Source: Roseateles_B sp041913905 (GTDB taxonomy: Bacteria > Pseudomonadota > Gammaproteobacteria > Burkholderiales > Burkholderiaceae_C). From it: 64,000 nt of DNA. The stretch spans positions 1 through 64,000 of the forward strand of contig JAYSEK010000030.1 of NCBI GenBank assembly GCA_041913905.1, given 5' to 3'. Position numbers and translations under genes: made by a program. The notes beneath the pieces are model-generated. The model did no database searches. It worked only from the letters and a program-made list of their open reading frames with translations, and was not told the DNA's origin. Each line of letters opens with the position of its first letter. Within the stretch, counting starts at the first letter, position 1. Shown in pieces: positions 8,302-19,582 of this stretch.

Positions 8302-8339
8302 TTGTACGCATTTCGCCCATGGTGGCGCAATCTGTACAA
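8302..8339. repeat. Long symmetric inverted repeat upstream of the M4 protease gene
   Basis: Outer arms TTGTAC (8302-8307) and GTACAA (8334-8339), middle ATT (8310-8312)/AAT (8329-8331) and inner CGCC (8314-8317)/GGCG (8324-8327) share one centre at 8320.5, so 13 of 16 arm positions pair. It lies about 318 bp before the protease ATG and may be an operator or a cruciform/RNA stem. The remaining intergenic sequence (8225-8301 and 8340-8656) shows a GGCAG/CTGCC stem near 8590-8624 but no riboswitch class that I can name. Confidence 0.55.
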
Positions 8340-8656
8340 GTGAATGCGAGCGAATGGCGAAATAGTCCGCCCAAACATCGAGGCCGGGCCCCGCATTGCG
8401 AGAGCGCCTGGTCCGCGGCACCTTGACGGCCACGGCGGCGGGTGTCGACACCGAGGGATGCGCGCCAGCGCCACGCTGTACTTGCAAGAAAGAGCTTCTG
8501 CATGGCGCCGAGCCAGGCCCCGCTGTCCGGGCGGCATTGGCAAGGCCTCAGCCAGCCCGACTCATGGATTCGTCGGGCGATTGAAACGGCAGGAGTCCCA
8601 GCCAGGCAACCGAAAGGCTGCCGGCATTTTCATTCATAGAGCAAGCGAGACAAGCA

Positions 8657-11020
8657 ATGAGCAAGAAAACATCTGAAGCACTGCGAACCCTGTTCGCGCT
8701 GGCGGCGGTGGCCTCGGCCACGCAGGTGCTGGCAGCGGAACGCGTCGACCTAGACCGGGGCACGAAGGCCGCTGGCCGGCAGCTGGTGCCGGGCACCCAG
8801 GGCGCCAGCGCGCTGGGCCTTCGCGCGGAAGACCTGCGCGCCGTGCGCAGCCAGACCTATGCCAACGGCCTGGTGGTGACGCGCCATCAACAGCTGTTCC
8901 AGGGCGTTCCCATCTGGGGGCATGGCATCGTCGAGCATCGTTCCGGCGGCCAGGGCGTCACCTCGGCAGCCTCCAAGTTCACCGGCGTGCTGGTCAACAA
9001 GATCGAGCAGGACCTGGCCCATGCACGGCCGGGCTTGAGCCAGGCCACCGTGCTTGCCCAAGTACGCGGCCTGGTGCGCGCCGTGGATTCGCGCAATGAG
9101 CAGGCCCAACTCTTCGTCCGCCTGGACGAGCACAACAAGGCCCAGTTGGTCTACCAGGTGTCGCTGCTGACCGGAAGCGACAAAACGCTGAGCCGCCCCT
9201 TCTTCCTGGTTGACGCCAACACGGGCACGGTGCTCGATCGCTGGGAAGGCCTGAACCATGCCAACGGCACCGGCCCCGGCGGCAACCAGAAGACGAGCAT
9301 GTATGAGTACGGCAGCAATGGGCGTCCCTACCTGGACGTGGCCCAGAGCGGCAGCACCTGCAAGCTCGACAGCACCGATGTGATCACGGTCAACCTGAAC
9401 GGTGGCACCTCAGGCAGCACGGCGCACAGCTTCACCTGCCCCCGCAACACGGTGAAGACCATCAACGGCGCCTACTCGCCGCTGAACGACGCCCACCACT
9501 TCGGCAACGTCGTGTTCCGCATGTACCGTGACTGGCTGGGCGTGCGCCCCATCAGCCAGAAGCTGCAGATGCGCGTGCACTACGGCAGCAACTACGAGAA
9601 CGCCTTCTGGGACGGCACGGCCATGACCTTCGGCGACGGCGGATCGACCTTCTATCCGCTGGTTTCGCTGGACGTGGCCTCGCACGAAGTCAGCCACGGC
9701 TTCACGGAACAGAACTCGGGGCTGGTCTACTCCAAGCAGTCGGGCGGCATGAATGAGGCCTTCTCCGACATGGCCGGCGAAGCCGCCGAGTACTACGACC
9801 GCGGCAGCAACGACTGGCTGGTCGGCGCTGAGATCTACAAGGCCTCCGGCGCCCTGCGCTACATGGACGAGCCGACCAAGGACGGCCGCTCCATCAGCCA
9901 CGCCTCGAAGTACTCCGATTCGCTGGACGTGCACCTGAGCTCCGGCGTCTACAACAAGGCCTTCTACACGCTGTCCAACAAATCGGGCTGGAACACGCGC
10001 AAGGCCTTCGAGATCTTTGCTGACGCGAACCGCCTGCACTGGACGCAGAACGAGACCTTCAACAACGGTTCCTGCGGTGTGATGAAGGCTGCGCAGAGTC
10101 GCGGCTATTCCGTCGCCGATGTGATCAGCGCCTTCAACGTGGTGGGCGTGACCTGCCCGAACCCGCCCAACGACGGGCTGCCGGCCATCAGCAGCCAGCC
10201 GGCCAGCGCGACGGTGACGGTGGGTTCCACGGCGACGTTCAGCGTCACCGCCACCAGCGACACGGCGCTGAGCTACCAGTGGCGCAAGAACGGCACGGCC
10301 ATCAGCGGCGCCACTTCGGCCAGCTACACCACACCGCCCACGACCACCGCCGACAACGGCGCACTCTACAGCGTGGTGGTGACCAATGCCAAGGGCAGCG
10401 TGACCAGCGCCAACGCCACCCTCACCGTCAAGAGCAGCGACACCTCGCTGCCCGTGATCACCAGCCAGCCGGCCAGCGTGACGGTGAACGCAGGCAACCC
10501 GGCGACCTTTTCGGTCACGGCGACCAGCGGCAGCGCCATGAGCTATCAATGGCGCAAGAACGGCTCCGCCATCAGCGGCGCCACCTCAGCCAGCTACACC
10601 ACGCCGCCCACGACCACGGCTGACAACGGCGCCAACTTCAGCGTGGTCGTCACCAACGCCAATGGCAGCACCACCAGTGGCAATGCCACGCTGACCGTCA
10701 ATGGCGGCACCGGCGGCACCACGGTGACGGGCACCTTGAGCGATGGCGGTTCCGCCACCTACCCCAGCGGCAGCCCCGGCTACCACCAGAGCACGGGGGG
10801 CGGCAGCTTCAAGATGAACCTGAGCGGCCCGGCCGGCGCTGACTTCGACCTCTATCTCTACAAGTGGAACGGTGCCTACTGGTCCATCGTCGCGCGGTCC
10901 GAGGGCTCTACATCGACGGAGGCCATCAACTACACCGGTACGGCGGGCTACTACTACATCGAGGTCTATTCCTACTCGGGCAGCGGGAACTTCACGCTGA
11001 CCTACACCCTGCCGAAGTAA
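8657..11020 (+). CDS. Secreted thermolysin-like (M4) zinc metalloprotease with two Ig-like domains and a PPC domain
   Basis: Extracellular neutral protease precursor of 787 residues: signal peptide (to about 26, ..ATQVLAA), FTP/PepSY propeptide (about 40-205), M4 catalytic domain (about 210-510), two near-identical Ig-like repeats (about 510-685) and a C-terminal pre-peptidase domain (about 690-787). Zinc and catalytic residues are all present: HEVSH at 343-347, Glu367 in GGMNEAFSD (24 residues from His343, as in thermolysin) and the active-site His426 in DVHLSSGVYNKAFY. The propeptide should fold and inhibit the enzyme until autoprocessing. The PPC domain is normally removed after secretion by the type II route. 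The ribosome site (GCGAGA) is weak. It follows the HEETH protein gene in the same direction, separated by a strong terminator, so it probably has its own promoter in the 430-bp gap. Confidence 0.95.
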   Translation: MSKKTSEALRTLFALAAVASATQVLAAERVDLDRGTKAAGRQLVPGTQGASALGLRAEDLRAVRSQTYANGLVVTRHQQLFQGVPIWGHGIVEHRSGGQGVTSAASKFTGVLVNKIEQDLAHARPGLSQATVLAQVRGLVRAVDSRNEQAQLFVRLDEHNKAQLVYQVSLLTGSDKTLSRPFFLVDANTGTVLDRWEGLNHANGTGPGGNQKTSMYEYGSNGRPYLDVAQSGSTCKLDSTDVITVNLNGGTSGSTAHSFTCPRNTVKTINGAYSPLNDAHHFGNVVFRMYRDWLGVRPISQKLQMRVHYGSNYENAFWDGTAMTFGDGGSTFYPLVSLDVASHEVSHGFTEQNSGLVYSKQSGGMNEAFSDMAGEAAEYYDRGSNDWLVGAEIYKASGALRYMDEPTKDGRSISHASKYSDSLDVHLSSGVYNKAFYTLSNKSGWNTRKAFEIFADANRLHWTQNETFNNGSCGVMKAAQSRGYSVADVISAFNVVGVTCPNPPNDGLPAISSQPASATVTVGSTATFSVTATSDTALSYQWRKNGTAISGATSASYTTPPTTTADNGALYSVVVTNAKGSVTSANATLTVKSSDTSLPVITSQPASVTVNAGNPATFSVTATSGSAMSYQWRKNGSAISGATSASYTTPPTTTADNGANFSVVVTNANGSTTSGNATLTVNGGTGGTTVTGTLSDGGSATYPSGSPGYHQSTGGGSFKMNLSGPAGADFDLYLYKWNGAYWSIVARSEGSTSTEAINYTGTAGYYYIEVYSYSGSGNFTLTYTLPK
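10181..10701 (+). repeat. Tandem 270-bp duplication encoding two Ig-like domains
   Basis: Copy 1 begins at 10181 (PAISSQPASATVTVGS) and copy 2 at 10451 (PVITSQPASVTVNAGN), an offset of 270 bp or exactly 90 codons. Long stretches are nearly identical at DNA level, especially the part encoding LSYQWRKNGTAISGATSAS, so the duplication is recent or kept uniform by gene conversion. Confidence 0.9.
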
Positions 11021-11079
11021 GTCGGGGTGGCTGGGACGCGGCTGGCGCTCGTTCGCCGCCGCGCCCTGCTCCCAGGCCC

Positions 11080-11114
11080 AGCGCCATGCGTCATCGAGCG
11101 CATGGCGCTTTTTT
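11080..11114 (+). terminator. Intrinsic terminator of the M4 protease gene
   Basis: AGCGCCATGCG (11080-11090) pairs perfectly with CGCATGGCGCT (11099-11109), followed by a T-run to 11114. It lies 60 bp after the protease stop codon and just before the end of the convergent esterase gene. Confidence 0.92.
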
Positions 11115-11134
11115 CATGAGCGCCGGCCTCCGGT

Positions 11135-12220
11135 TCAGCGCGGCACCTGCGCCAGGAAGAAGGACCAGAAGGTGTCGTCGGCATCCAGGGCCTGCGAAGG
11201 CGGCGCCTTGCCGGGGCGGCTGCGCTCGGCGCCCGGCCAGCTGTGGCCGCCGGTCTCGGTCGTGCACAGCTGAACCTGCACCCCGCCGGCGCAGTGGCTG
11301 TAGCGCTCGCACCAGGCGCCAGGCGCGTCAAGCACCCGTTGCGGCGTGCCGCTGCACTGGTTGCGCTGGGCCCAGCGGCGTTCGGTCTCCGGCACCGAGA
11401 CGAAGTCCATCACCTTGCTGCTGTCGCGGAAGGCATCCGGGCCTGCGCCGCCCTGGTAAAGCACGTGGTCGTCGTCCAACGCGTGGATCATCAGCACGGG
11501 AATGGGCCGCACCGGATGGCAGCTGGACGTGGCGTCGGTGCCGGCTACGGCCGCGATGCCGGCCAGCAGATCGCTCATCTCGCAGGCCAGACGGTGGCTC
11601 ATCATGGCGCCGTTGGACATGCCGACGGCGTAGATGCGCCGGGCGTCGACCGGCAGGCGCTGGCGCAGATGCTCGATCAGCGCGCGGACGAAGGCCACGT
11701 CCTCGCTGCCGTTGTCCCGGGCCGAACCGCAGCAGCCGCCGGCATTCCAGGTGGCCAGATGATGGTTGGGCATGCCGCTGTGACCGTTGGGAAAGACGGC
11801 GATGAAGCCGGCGCTGTCGGCCTTGCTGATCAGACCATAGCGGCTGTCGTCGGCCTGCAGCTCCATGCTGCCACCGCCGCCGTGAAAGGCCAGCACCATG
11901 GGCAGCGGCTGGCCCGGACGATGGCCGGGCGGCATATGGACCATGAAGAGGCGTTCCTGCCCCATCACCACGATGCGGCCCTTGTGCGTGCCGGGGCGGG
12001 ACAGGTCGACATTCGTTTCGGCACCCGGCTTGCGCACTTCGCGGCGCTCGGCCATGCGTTCGCGGATGCGCTCCCGAACACCACCCTGCTGGGCCTGCAC
12101 GCCGGGCGCGGCGCCCATCAGCGTCAGGGCCGCCAGCAGGCCGGCCAGCAGTTGCAGCGGGCGCGAGCTTCCGAGGCCATGGAGGCGGCCCGGCGTTTTC
12201 TGGTGCATCGGCAGGTTCAT
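11135..12220 (-). CDS. Secreted PHB depolymerase/LpqC-family esterase
   Basis: Alpha/beta-hydrolase of 361 residues that probably cleaves polyhydroxyalkanoate, feruloyl or similar ester bonds outside the cytoplasm. The signal peptide ends near GVQAQ (about residue 44) and is followed by a charged Arg/Glu-rich linker. The oxyanion segment AFHGGGGSM (about 111-119), the nucleophile Ser202 in GMSNGAM, an acidic DDDH segment and the catalytic His in GGHSWPG complete the triad. The ending ALDADDTFWSFFLAQ is typical of the family. The ATG at 12220 has AAGGAG 8 nt upstream. The gene follows the UreE-like gene by 40 bp and may be co-transcribed with it. Substrate cannot be told from sequence. Confidence 0.88.
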   Translation of the reverse strand: MNLPMHQKTPGRLHGLGSSRPLQLLAGLLAALTLMGAAPGVQAQQGGVRERIRERMAERREVRKPGAETNVDLSRPGTHKGRIVVMGQERLFMVHMPPGHRPGQPLPMVLAFHGGGGSMELQADDSRYGLISKADSAGFIAVFPNGHSGMPNHHLATWNAGGCCGSARDNGSEDVAFVRALIEHLRQRLPVDARRIYAVGMSNGAMMSHRLACEMSDLLAGIAAVAGTDATSSCHPVRPIPVLMIHALDDDHVLYQGGAGPDAFRDSSKVMDFVSVPETERRWAQRNQCSGTPQRVLDAPGAWCERYSHCAGGVQVQLCTTETGGHSWPGAERSRPGKAPPSQALDADDTFWSFFLAQVPR

Positions 12221-12260
12221 GCCATGTTCTCCTTGAAGACGCCCGGCCGGCGGCCGGGTC

Positions 12261-12713
12261 TCAGTGCTTGTCGTGGTGCCCGTGCGACCCGTGGCCGTGT
12301 GAATGGGAATGCTCGTGATGGTCATGCCCGCAGTCCGGGCCGTGCACATGCGCTTCGGCCTTGACGGCCACCGCCACGGGCTTGCCGCGCGGGGTGTGGC
12401 CATGGCCGCAGCCGGGGCCGTGCACGTGGCCTTGCTCATGCCCGTGGCCGCAGTCCGGGCCATGCACATGCGGCGCGGGTGCATGGGGTGCGACGACGCG
12501 AACCAGTGAGCCGTCCTCTGCCACCAGCACGTCGCCGTCATGCAGCTGCGTGCCTTCGGGCAGCTGTACCTGCAAGGTCCGCGACAGGCTGTCGACCGCC
12601 TGGAAACGGGCCGATGCCGTCTGGCCGGCGTCCAGCGTCACCTGGGCGGCTCGCTTGAGCAGCACGGCGGCCAGGCCTTGGCCCTGGGGCAGGAATTTGG
12701 AAACTTGGGTCAT
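12261..12713 (-). CDS. UreE N-domain-like protein with His-rich metal-binding tail
   Basis: A 150-residue protein. Residues 1-75 resemble the N-terminal domain of the urease accessory nickel chaperone UreE (AAVLLKRAAQVTLDAG, LQVQLPEGTQLHDGDVLVAE). The UreE C-terminal metal-binding domain (with its conserved GNRH-type segment) is missing. Instead the last 70 residues hold 21 His and 3 Cys, with three copies of HVHGP(D/G)CGH. No urease gene is nearby. It may buffer or hand over nickel, zinc or another metal; that is inference. The ATG at 12713 has a GAGAG ribosome site, and the gene leads a probable two-gene unit with the esterase. Confidence 0.75.
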   Translation of the reverse strand: MTQVSKFLPQGQGLAAVLLKRAAQVTLDAGQTASARFQAVDSLSRTLQVQLPEGTQLHDGDVLVAEDGSLVRVVAPHAPAPHVHGPDCGHGHEQGHVHGPGCGHGHTPRGKPVAVAVKAEAHVHGPDCGHDHHEHSHSHGHGSHGHHDKH

Positions 12714-12950
12714 GGTGGATCTCTCGAAGAAGGGGCTGCGAACAGGCGGCTGCAGGCATTGTCCGTGATCGCGCTGCCGCTCCCCCGCTCCCCCGCTCCT
12801 TCTGGCCGCCATTGCAGCCGAGGCCGGTCGCTTGGCACATGTCCCGTCGGTCAAGAATTGCGAAGCTGGGCAATGAAGTGTGCGGGGCAGCCTCCATGCC
12901 GGGAGCAGAGGCTGGACGCGGGCTTTCGCACCCCGCACCGACTCGCGCGA

Positions 12951-12980
12951 ATAGCGCCCGATAGCACGCAATAGCGTCCA
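12951..12980. repeat. Three helically phased 10-bp direct repeats in a divergent promoter region
   Basis: ATAGCGCCCG, ATAGCACGCA and ATAGCGTCCA follow one another at 12951, 12961 and 12971, sharing ATAGC(G/A) every 10 bp, one helical turn. They lie in the 370-bp gap between the divergent UreE-like and amidohydrolase genes, about 104 bp before the latter. This suggests a binding array for a regulator. Nothing else could be assigned in the gap. Confidence 0.5.
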
Positions 12981-13083
12981 ATTCGCCAATCGGGCCGCCC
13001 GGCGGCGGCGTTCGAACCTCGAAAACCGCCGTTCAGGGCGCCCCCAATGGCGGCGCGGGGGGCACGGGCTATGCTCGCGCGCC

Positions 13084-16398
<3,315 letters not shown>

Positions 16399-16474
16399 GT
16401 CGACCTGGTGAGGTCAGTGCAGGGAGCGGCTGCAGCATGCCCTTCCCGCCGGCCATCCGGCCTGGTTTGCAAGG

Positions 16475-16505
16475 AAAAGGGGCGCCCCTGGTGGACGCCC
16501 CTTTT
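16475..16505. terminator. Bidirectional intrinsic terminator between amidohydrolase and htrA genes
   Basis: AAAAGGGGCG (16475-16484) pairs with CGCCCCTTTT (16496-16505) around an 11-base loop. A-run on one side and T-run on the other allow it to stop transcription from both convergent genes. Confidence 0.9.
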
Positions 16506-16519
16506 CGCGCGGCTGACAC

Positions 16520-18085
16520 TCAGCCCAGCTTCACCGGCACGAAGATCCGGTCCTTGCCGCGCTGCACCAGCAGGGCCACCGACTTTTCGGCCCCCGCCAC
16601 GACGCTGCGCACCTGCTCGACGGAGCTGACCGGCGTGCCATTCACGGCCAGCAGCACGTCGCCGGGGCGCACGCCCGCCAGAGCCGAGGGGCCGCTGACC
16701 TCCTCGATCACCAGGCCCTCCTTGACGCCGCTCTCGCGCCGCTCCTGGGGTTCCAGCGGGCGCAGGGCCAGGCCCAGCTTGCCTTGCTGCGGACCGGCCT
16801 CGTCGTCGGACTTGGCCACGCGGCCCTTCTTCTCGCCGTCGTCGCCCAGCTTGGCCTTGAGCTCCTCGCGCTTGCCATGGCGCCAGACCTCCAGCGTCGC
16901 GGTCTCGCCCGGCATGGCCTGGCCGACCAGGGCCGGCAGGTCGCTGCTGGCCACGATGGGCTGGCCGTTGAACTTCAGGATGACGTCACCGGACTTCAGG
17001 CCGGCCCGGGCCCCGGCACTGCCCTCTTCCACATTGGCCACGAGGGCGCCTTCGGGCTTGGGCAGCTTGAAGGAGTCGGCAAAGCCTTGGTTCACGTCCT
17101 GGATGGTGATGCCCAGGCGGGCGTGCTGCACCTTGCCGCCTTTTTCGATCTGCTGGCGCACGCGCTGAGCCACCTCGACGGGGATGGCGAAGGACAGGCC
17201 CTGGTAGCCACCGCTCTGGCTGTAGATCTGCGAGTTGATGCCCACCACCTCGCCGCGCGCATTGAACAGCGGGCCGCCGGAGTTGCCGGGGTTGATGGCG
17301 ACGTCCGTCTGCAGGAAGGGCACGAAGCTTTCCTGCGGCAGCGCGCGGCCCTTGGCGCTGACCACACCGGCCGAGACGCTGTTCTCAAAGCCGAAGGGCG
17401 AGCCGATGGCCAGCACCCATTCACCGACGCGCAAGTCCCGCGTATTGCCCAGGGTGACCGTCGGCAGCCCCTTCGCCTCGATCTTGAGCACGGCCACGTC
17501 CGTCTTCGGATCCGACCCCAGCACCTTGGCCTTGAATTCGCGGCGGTCGGTCAGCTTGACCGTGACCTCCGAGGCGTCGCGCACCACGTGCGCATTGGTC
17601 AGGATGGTGCCGTCCTCCGACACGATGAAGCCCGAGCCCTGGCCGCGCGTGGGCATCTCGCCACCCCGCGGGAGCTGCGGCTGGAAGCGGCGGAAGAACT
17701 CGTAGAAGGGATCGTCCGGGTCCAGCTCGGGCATGGCGCCGCGGCGCTGGGCCTGCGTCTTCACGGTGCCGGTCACGCTGATGTTGACCACGGCCGGGCC
17801 CTGGCGTGCGGCGATGCTGGCGAAGTCCGGCAGCACGGCAGGCGCCGCAGCGGGCGCGCCTGCCACCGGCGCTGCGCTGGCCAGCGCCGGCTGGGTGCTC
17901 GCCACCGCGCCAGCACCGGCATCAGCCACCGGAGCCGCAGGCGCTGCGGCAGCATGACTGGTCTTGATCGTGTTGCTGGCATGCATGGCGCCCGCACCGC
18001 CGGCGGCGCCGAGCACACCTGCGGCGACCAGCGCCCAGACCAGACGACGGGCAGGGATCATGCGAACGGGCTTGTTGTCATCCAT
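16520..18085 (-). CDS. Do-family periplasmic serine protease (DegP/DegQ/HtrA type)
   Basis: Envelope quality-control protease of 521 residues. An N-terminal segment (RRLVWALVAAGVLGAAGGAGA, about 13-33) is a signal or anchor, followed by an Ala/Pro-rich linker to about residue 85. The trypsin-like domain carries His166 (TNAHVV), Asp196 (KTDVAVL) and Ser269 (NPGNSGGP). Two PDZ domains follow (about 330-425 and 440-520; KSGDVILKFNGQP and RPGDVLLAVNGTPV). The ATG at 18085 has AAGGAG 6 nt upstream; an earlier in-frame start at 18133 has none. It lies 117 bp after the histidine-kinase gene in the same direction, and a 17-bp box found also before the regulator gene lies 63 bp upstream of the ATG. 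Confidence 0.93.
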   Translation of the reverse strand: MDDNKPVRMIPARRLVWALVAAGVLGAAGGAGAMHASNTIKTSHAAAAPAAPVADAGAGAVASTQPALASAAPVAGAPAAAPAVLPDFASIAARQGPAVVNISVTGTVKTQAQRRGAMPELDPDDPFYEFFRRFQPQLPRGGEMPTRGQGSGFIVSEDGTILTNAHVVRDASEVTVKLTDRREFKAKVLGSDPKTDVAVLKIEAKGLPTVTLGNTRDLRVGEWVLAIGSPFGFENSVSAGVVSAKGRALPQESFVPFLQTDVAINPGNSGGPLFNARGEVVGINSQIYSQSGGYQGLSFAIPVEVAQRVRQQIEKGGKVQHARLGITIQDVNQGFADSFKLPKPEGALVANVEEGSAGARAGLKSGDVILKFNGQPIVASSDLPALVGQAMPGETATLEVWRHGKREELKAKLGDDGEKKGRVAKSDDEAGPQQGKLGLALRPLEPQERRESGVKEGLVIEEVSGPSALAGVRPGDVLLAVNGTPVSSVEQVRSVVAGAEKSVALLVQRGKDRIFVPVKLG

Positions 18086-18147
18086 GGCGTTCTCCTTGGC
18101 TGCTGCGATCCCGCGGATCGCGATGGCAGGCACTTTGGAGCGCCTCG

Positions 18148-18164
18148 CTTAGACATCGCTTAAT
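18148..18164 (-). promoter_or_regulatory. OmpR-type direct-repeat box upstream of htrA
   Basis: The minus strand reads ATTAAG-CGATG-TCTAAG, two similar hexamers repeating every 11 bp, like QseB/PmrA-type boxes (CTTAAG-N5-CTTAAG). In plus orientation it is CTTAG-N6-CTTAAT, identical in all fixed positions to the box at 20297-20313. It lies 63 bp before the htrA ATG. Confidence 0.65.
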
Positions 18165-18202
18165 GAAGCTGAGCGCTGACTGAGCCGGGGCAGGCCATCC
18201 GC

Positions 18203-19582
18203 TCAGCTGCCGGCCTCATGGGCCACCGGCAGCCGCAACTCCACCTGCAGGCCACCCAGCCGCCGCGACTGGCTCAGGCGCACCGTGGCGCCGTGGCGCT
18301 CGGCAATGGCCTTGACGATGGCCAGGCCCAGGCCGCTGCCCGGCGCCAGTCCTGCGGAATTGCTGCTGCGGTAGAAGCGGTCGAAGACGCGCTGGCGTTC
18401 GGCCGCCGGGATGCCGGGGCCGCTGTCCTCGACCAGGAGCAAGACCTGACCCTCACCCGGTTCGGCATGAAGGCTGAGGTCCACCCGGCCTCCTGTGGGG
18501 CTGTACTTGACGGCGTTGTCCAGCAGGTTGCGCAGCAGCACGCGCAGCCCCTCGGGCTGGCCCATGACCCGGGCCGCGTCGCAATCGTGCAGGCCGACAT
18601 CGACGCCGCGCAGGGCGCCCAGCTCGCTGGCATCGGCGACCGCCTGGCGGCAGAGTTCATCGAGTGCGACTGGCTCCAGGGCGCGCTGTGCTGCGGCCCC
18701 TTCCTGCCGTGCCAGGGACAGCAGCTGCTCGATCAGATGCGAAGCGCGCTCGATGCCCTGCTCCAGCCGCTTCAGCCCGGGATCGCCCGCGGTCTCGCCC
18801 TGGTTCAGGGCCTGCAGCTGCAGCTTCAGCGCCGCCAGCGGCGTGCGCAGCTCATGGGCCGCATCGGCCACGAAGTTCTGTTGATCCAGGAAGGCCCGGT
18901 GCACGCGACCCAGCAGGGAATTGAACTCCTGGACCATGGGCCGCAGCTCGCTGGGCAGGTCTACGGCGGACACCGGGGCCAGGTCGCCCGGCGAGCGGCC
19001 GGCCAACTGGGCGCGGACCCGCTCCACGGGGTCCAGCGAGCGGCTGATGACCAGCCAGACCACCAGGCCCAGCAGCGGCAGCATCAGCAGCGTCGGCATG
19101 GCCGTGCGCCAGGCCAGCTGCGAGGCCATGCGCTGGCGCACGGAAAGATCCTGCGCCACCTGGATGACCTGCAGCGGCGTCTGCACCGAGAACACGCGGT
19201 AGGTCTTGCCGCGGTCCGTTACGTCCGAGAAGCCGAGCACGGCGCGCTGGGGCAGCAGCCAGGGCCCGGGCGAGCGGAACAGCGAGGCGCCGTCCAGCCC
19301 CCAGACCTGCACGTGGAAGTCAAAGCTCTGCTGCTCACCCAGCGGCACGGAGATGGTGCCGCTGCCAGGCCCGGCCACGCTGCCTCGCAGCGAGAAGGCC
19401 ATCTGCTGCATCTGGTAGTCGAAGAGCTGGTCGGCCTCCGCCAGAGCCGTGCGGTAGGCGCTGTAGGCCTGCAGGAAGGCCGCCAGCGACACGGCGGCCA
19501 GCAGGAACATCATCAGGCGCTGGCGCAGCGAGCGCGGCAGCAGCCAGCGGCGCAGGCCGGCCAGCATCGCGGTGCCCTTCAT
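18203..19582 (-). CDS. Two-component sensor histidine kinase, QseC/TctE-like
   Basis: Inner-membrane sensor of 459 residues paired with the regulator just upstream. Membrane helix at about 22-42, a periplasmic 2CSK_N-type sensor region (DQLFDYQMQQMAFSLRG about 51-67) to about 158, second helix at about 162-182, HAMP (about 183-235), dimerisation/phospho-acceptor helix with His243 in AAHELRTPLA, and an ATPase domain with DNAVKYS, EDSGPGIP and GSGLGLAIV. The ATG (19582) overlaps the regulator's TGA as ATGA, so the two are translationally coupled. The signal is unknown. The htrA gene downstream suggests envelope stress or a related cue. Confidence 0.93.
   Translation of the reverse strand: MKGTAMLAGLRRWLLPRSLRQRLMMFLLAAVSLAAFLQAYSAYRTALAEADQLFDYQMQQMAFSLRGSVAGPGSGTISVPLGEQQSFDFHVQVWGLDGASLFRSPGPWLLPQRAVLGFSDVTDRGKTYRVFSVQTPLQVIQVAQDLSVRQRMASQLAWRTAMPTLLMLPLLGLVVWLVISRSLDPVERVRAQLAGRSPGDLAPVSAVDLPSELRPMVQEFNSLLGRVHRAFLDQQNFVADAAHELRTPLAALKLQLQALNQGETAGDPGLKRLEQGIERASHLIEQLLSLARQEGAAAQRALEPVALDELCRQAVADASELGALRGVDVGLHDCDAARVMGQPEGLRVLLRNLLDNAVKYSPTGGRVDLSLHAEPGEGQVLLLVEDSGPGIPAAERQRVFDRFYRSSNSAGLAPGSGLGLAIVKAIAERHGATVRLSQSRRLGGLQVELRLPVAHEAGS

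Noticed and set aside
8145..8426. Small plus-strand open frame after the HEETH protein gene
   Set aside because: It runs through the strong terminator at 8197-8224, has no ribosome site and shows no protein features.
8225..8656. Possible riboswitch (cyclic-di-GMP-like CCGAAAGG segment near 8610) in the leader of the M4 protease gene
   Set aside because: The conserved GGACGCAAAGCC and GGTAGGTAGCGGGGTTACC-like parts are missing. Only a simple stem can be supported.
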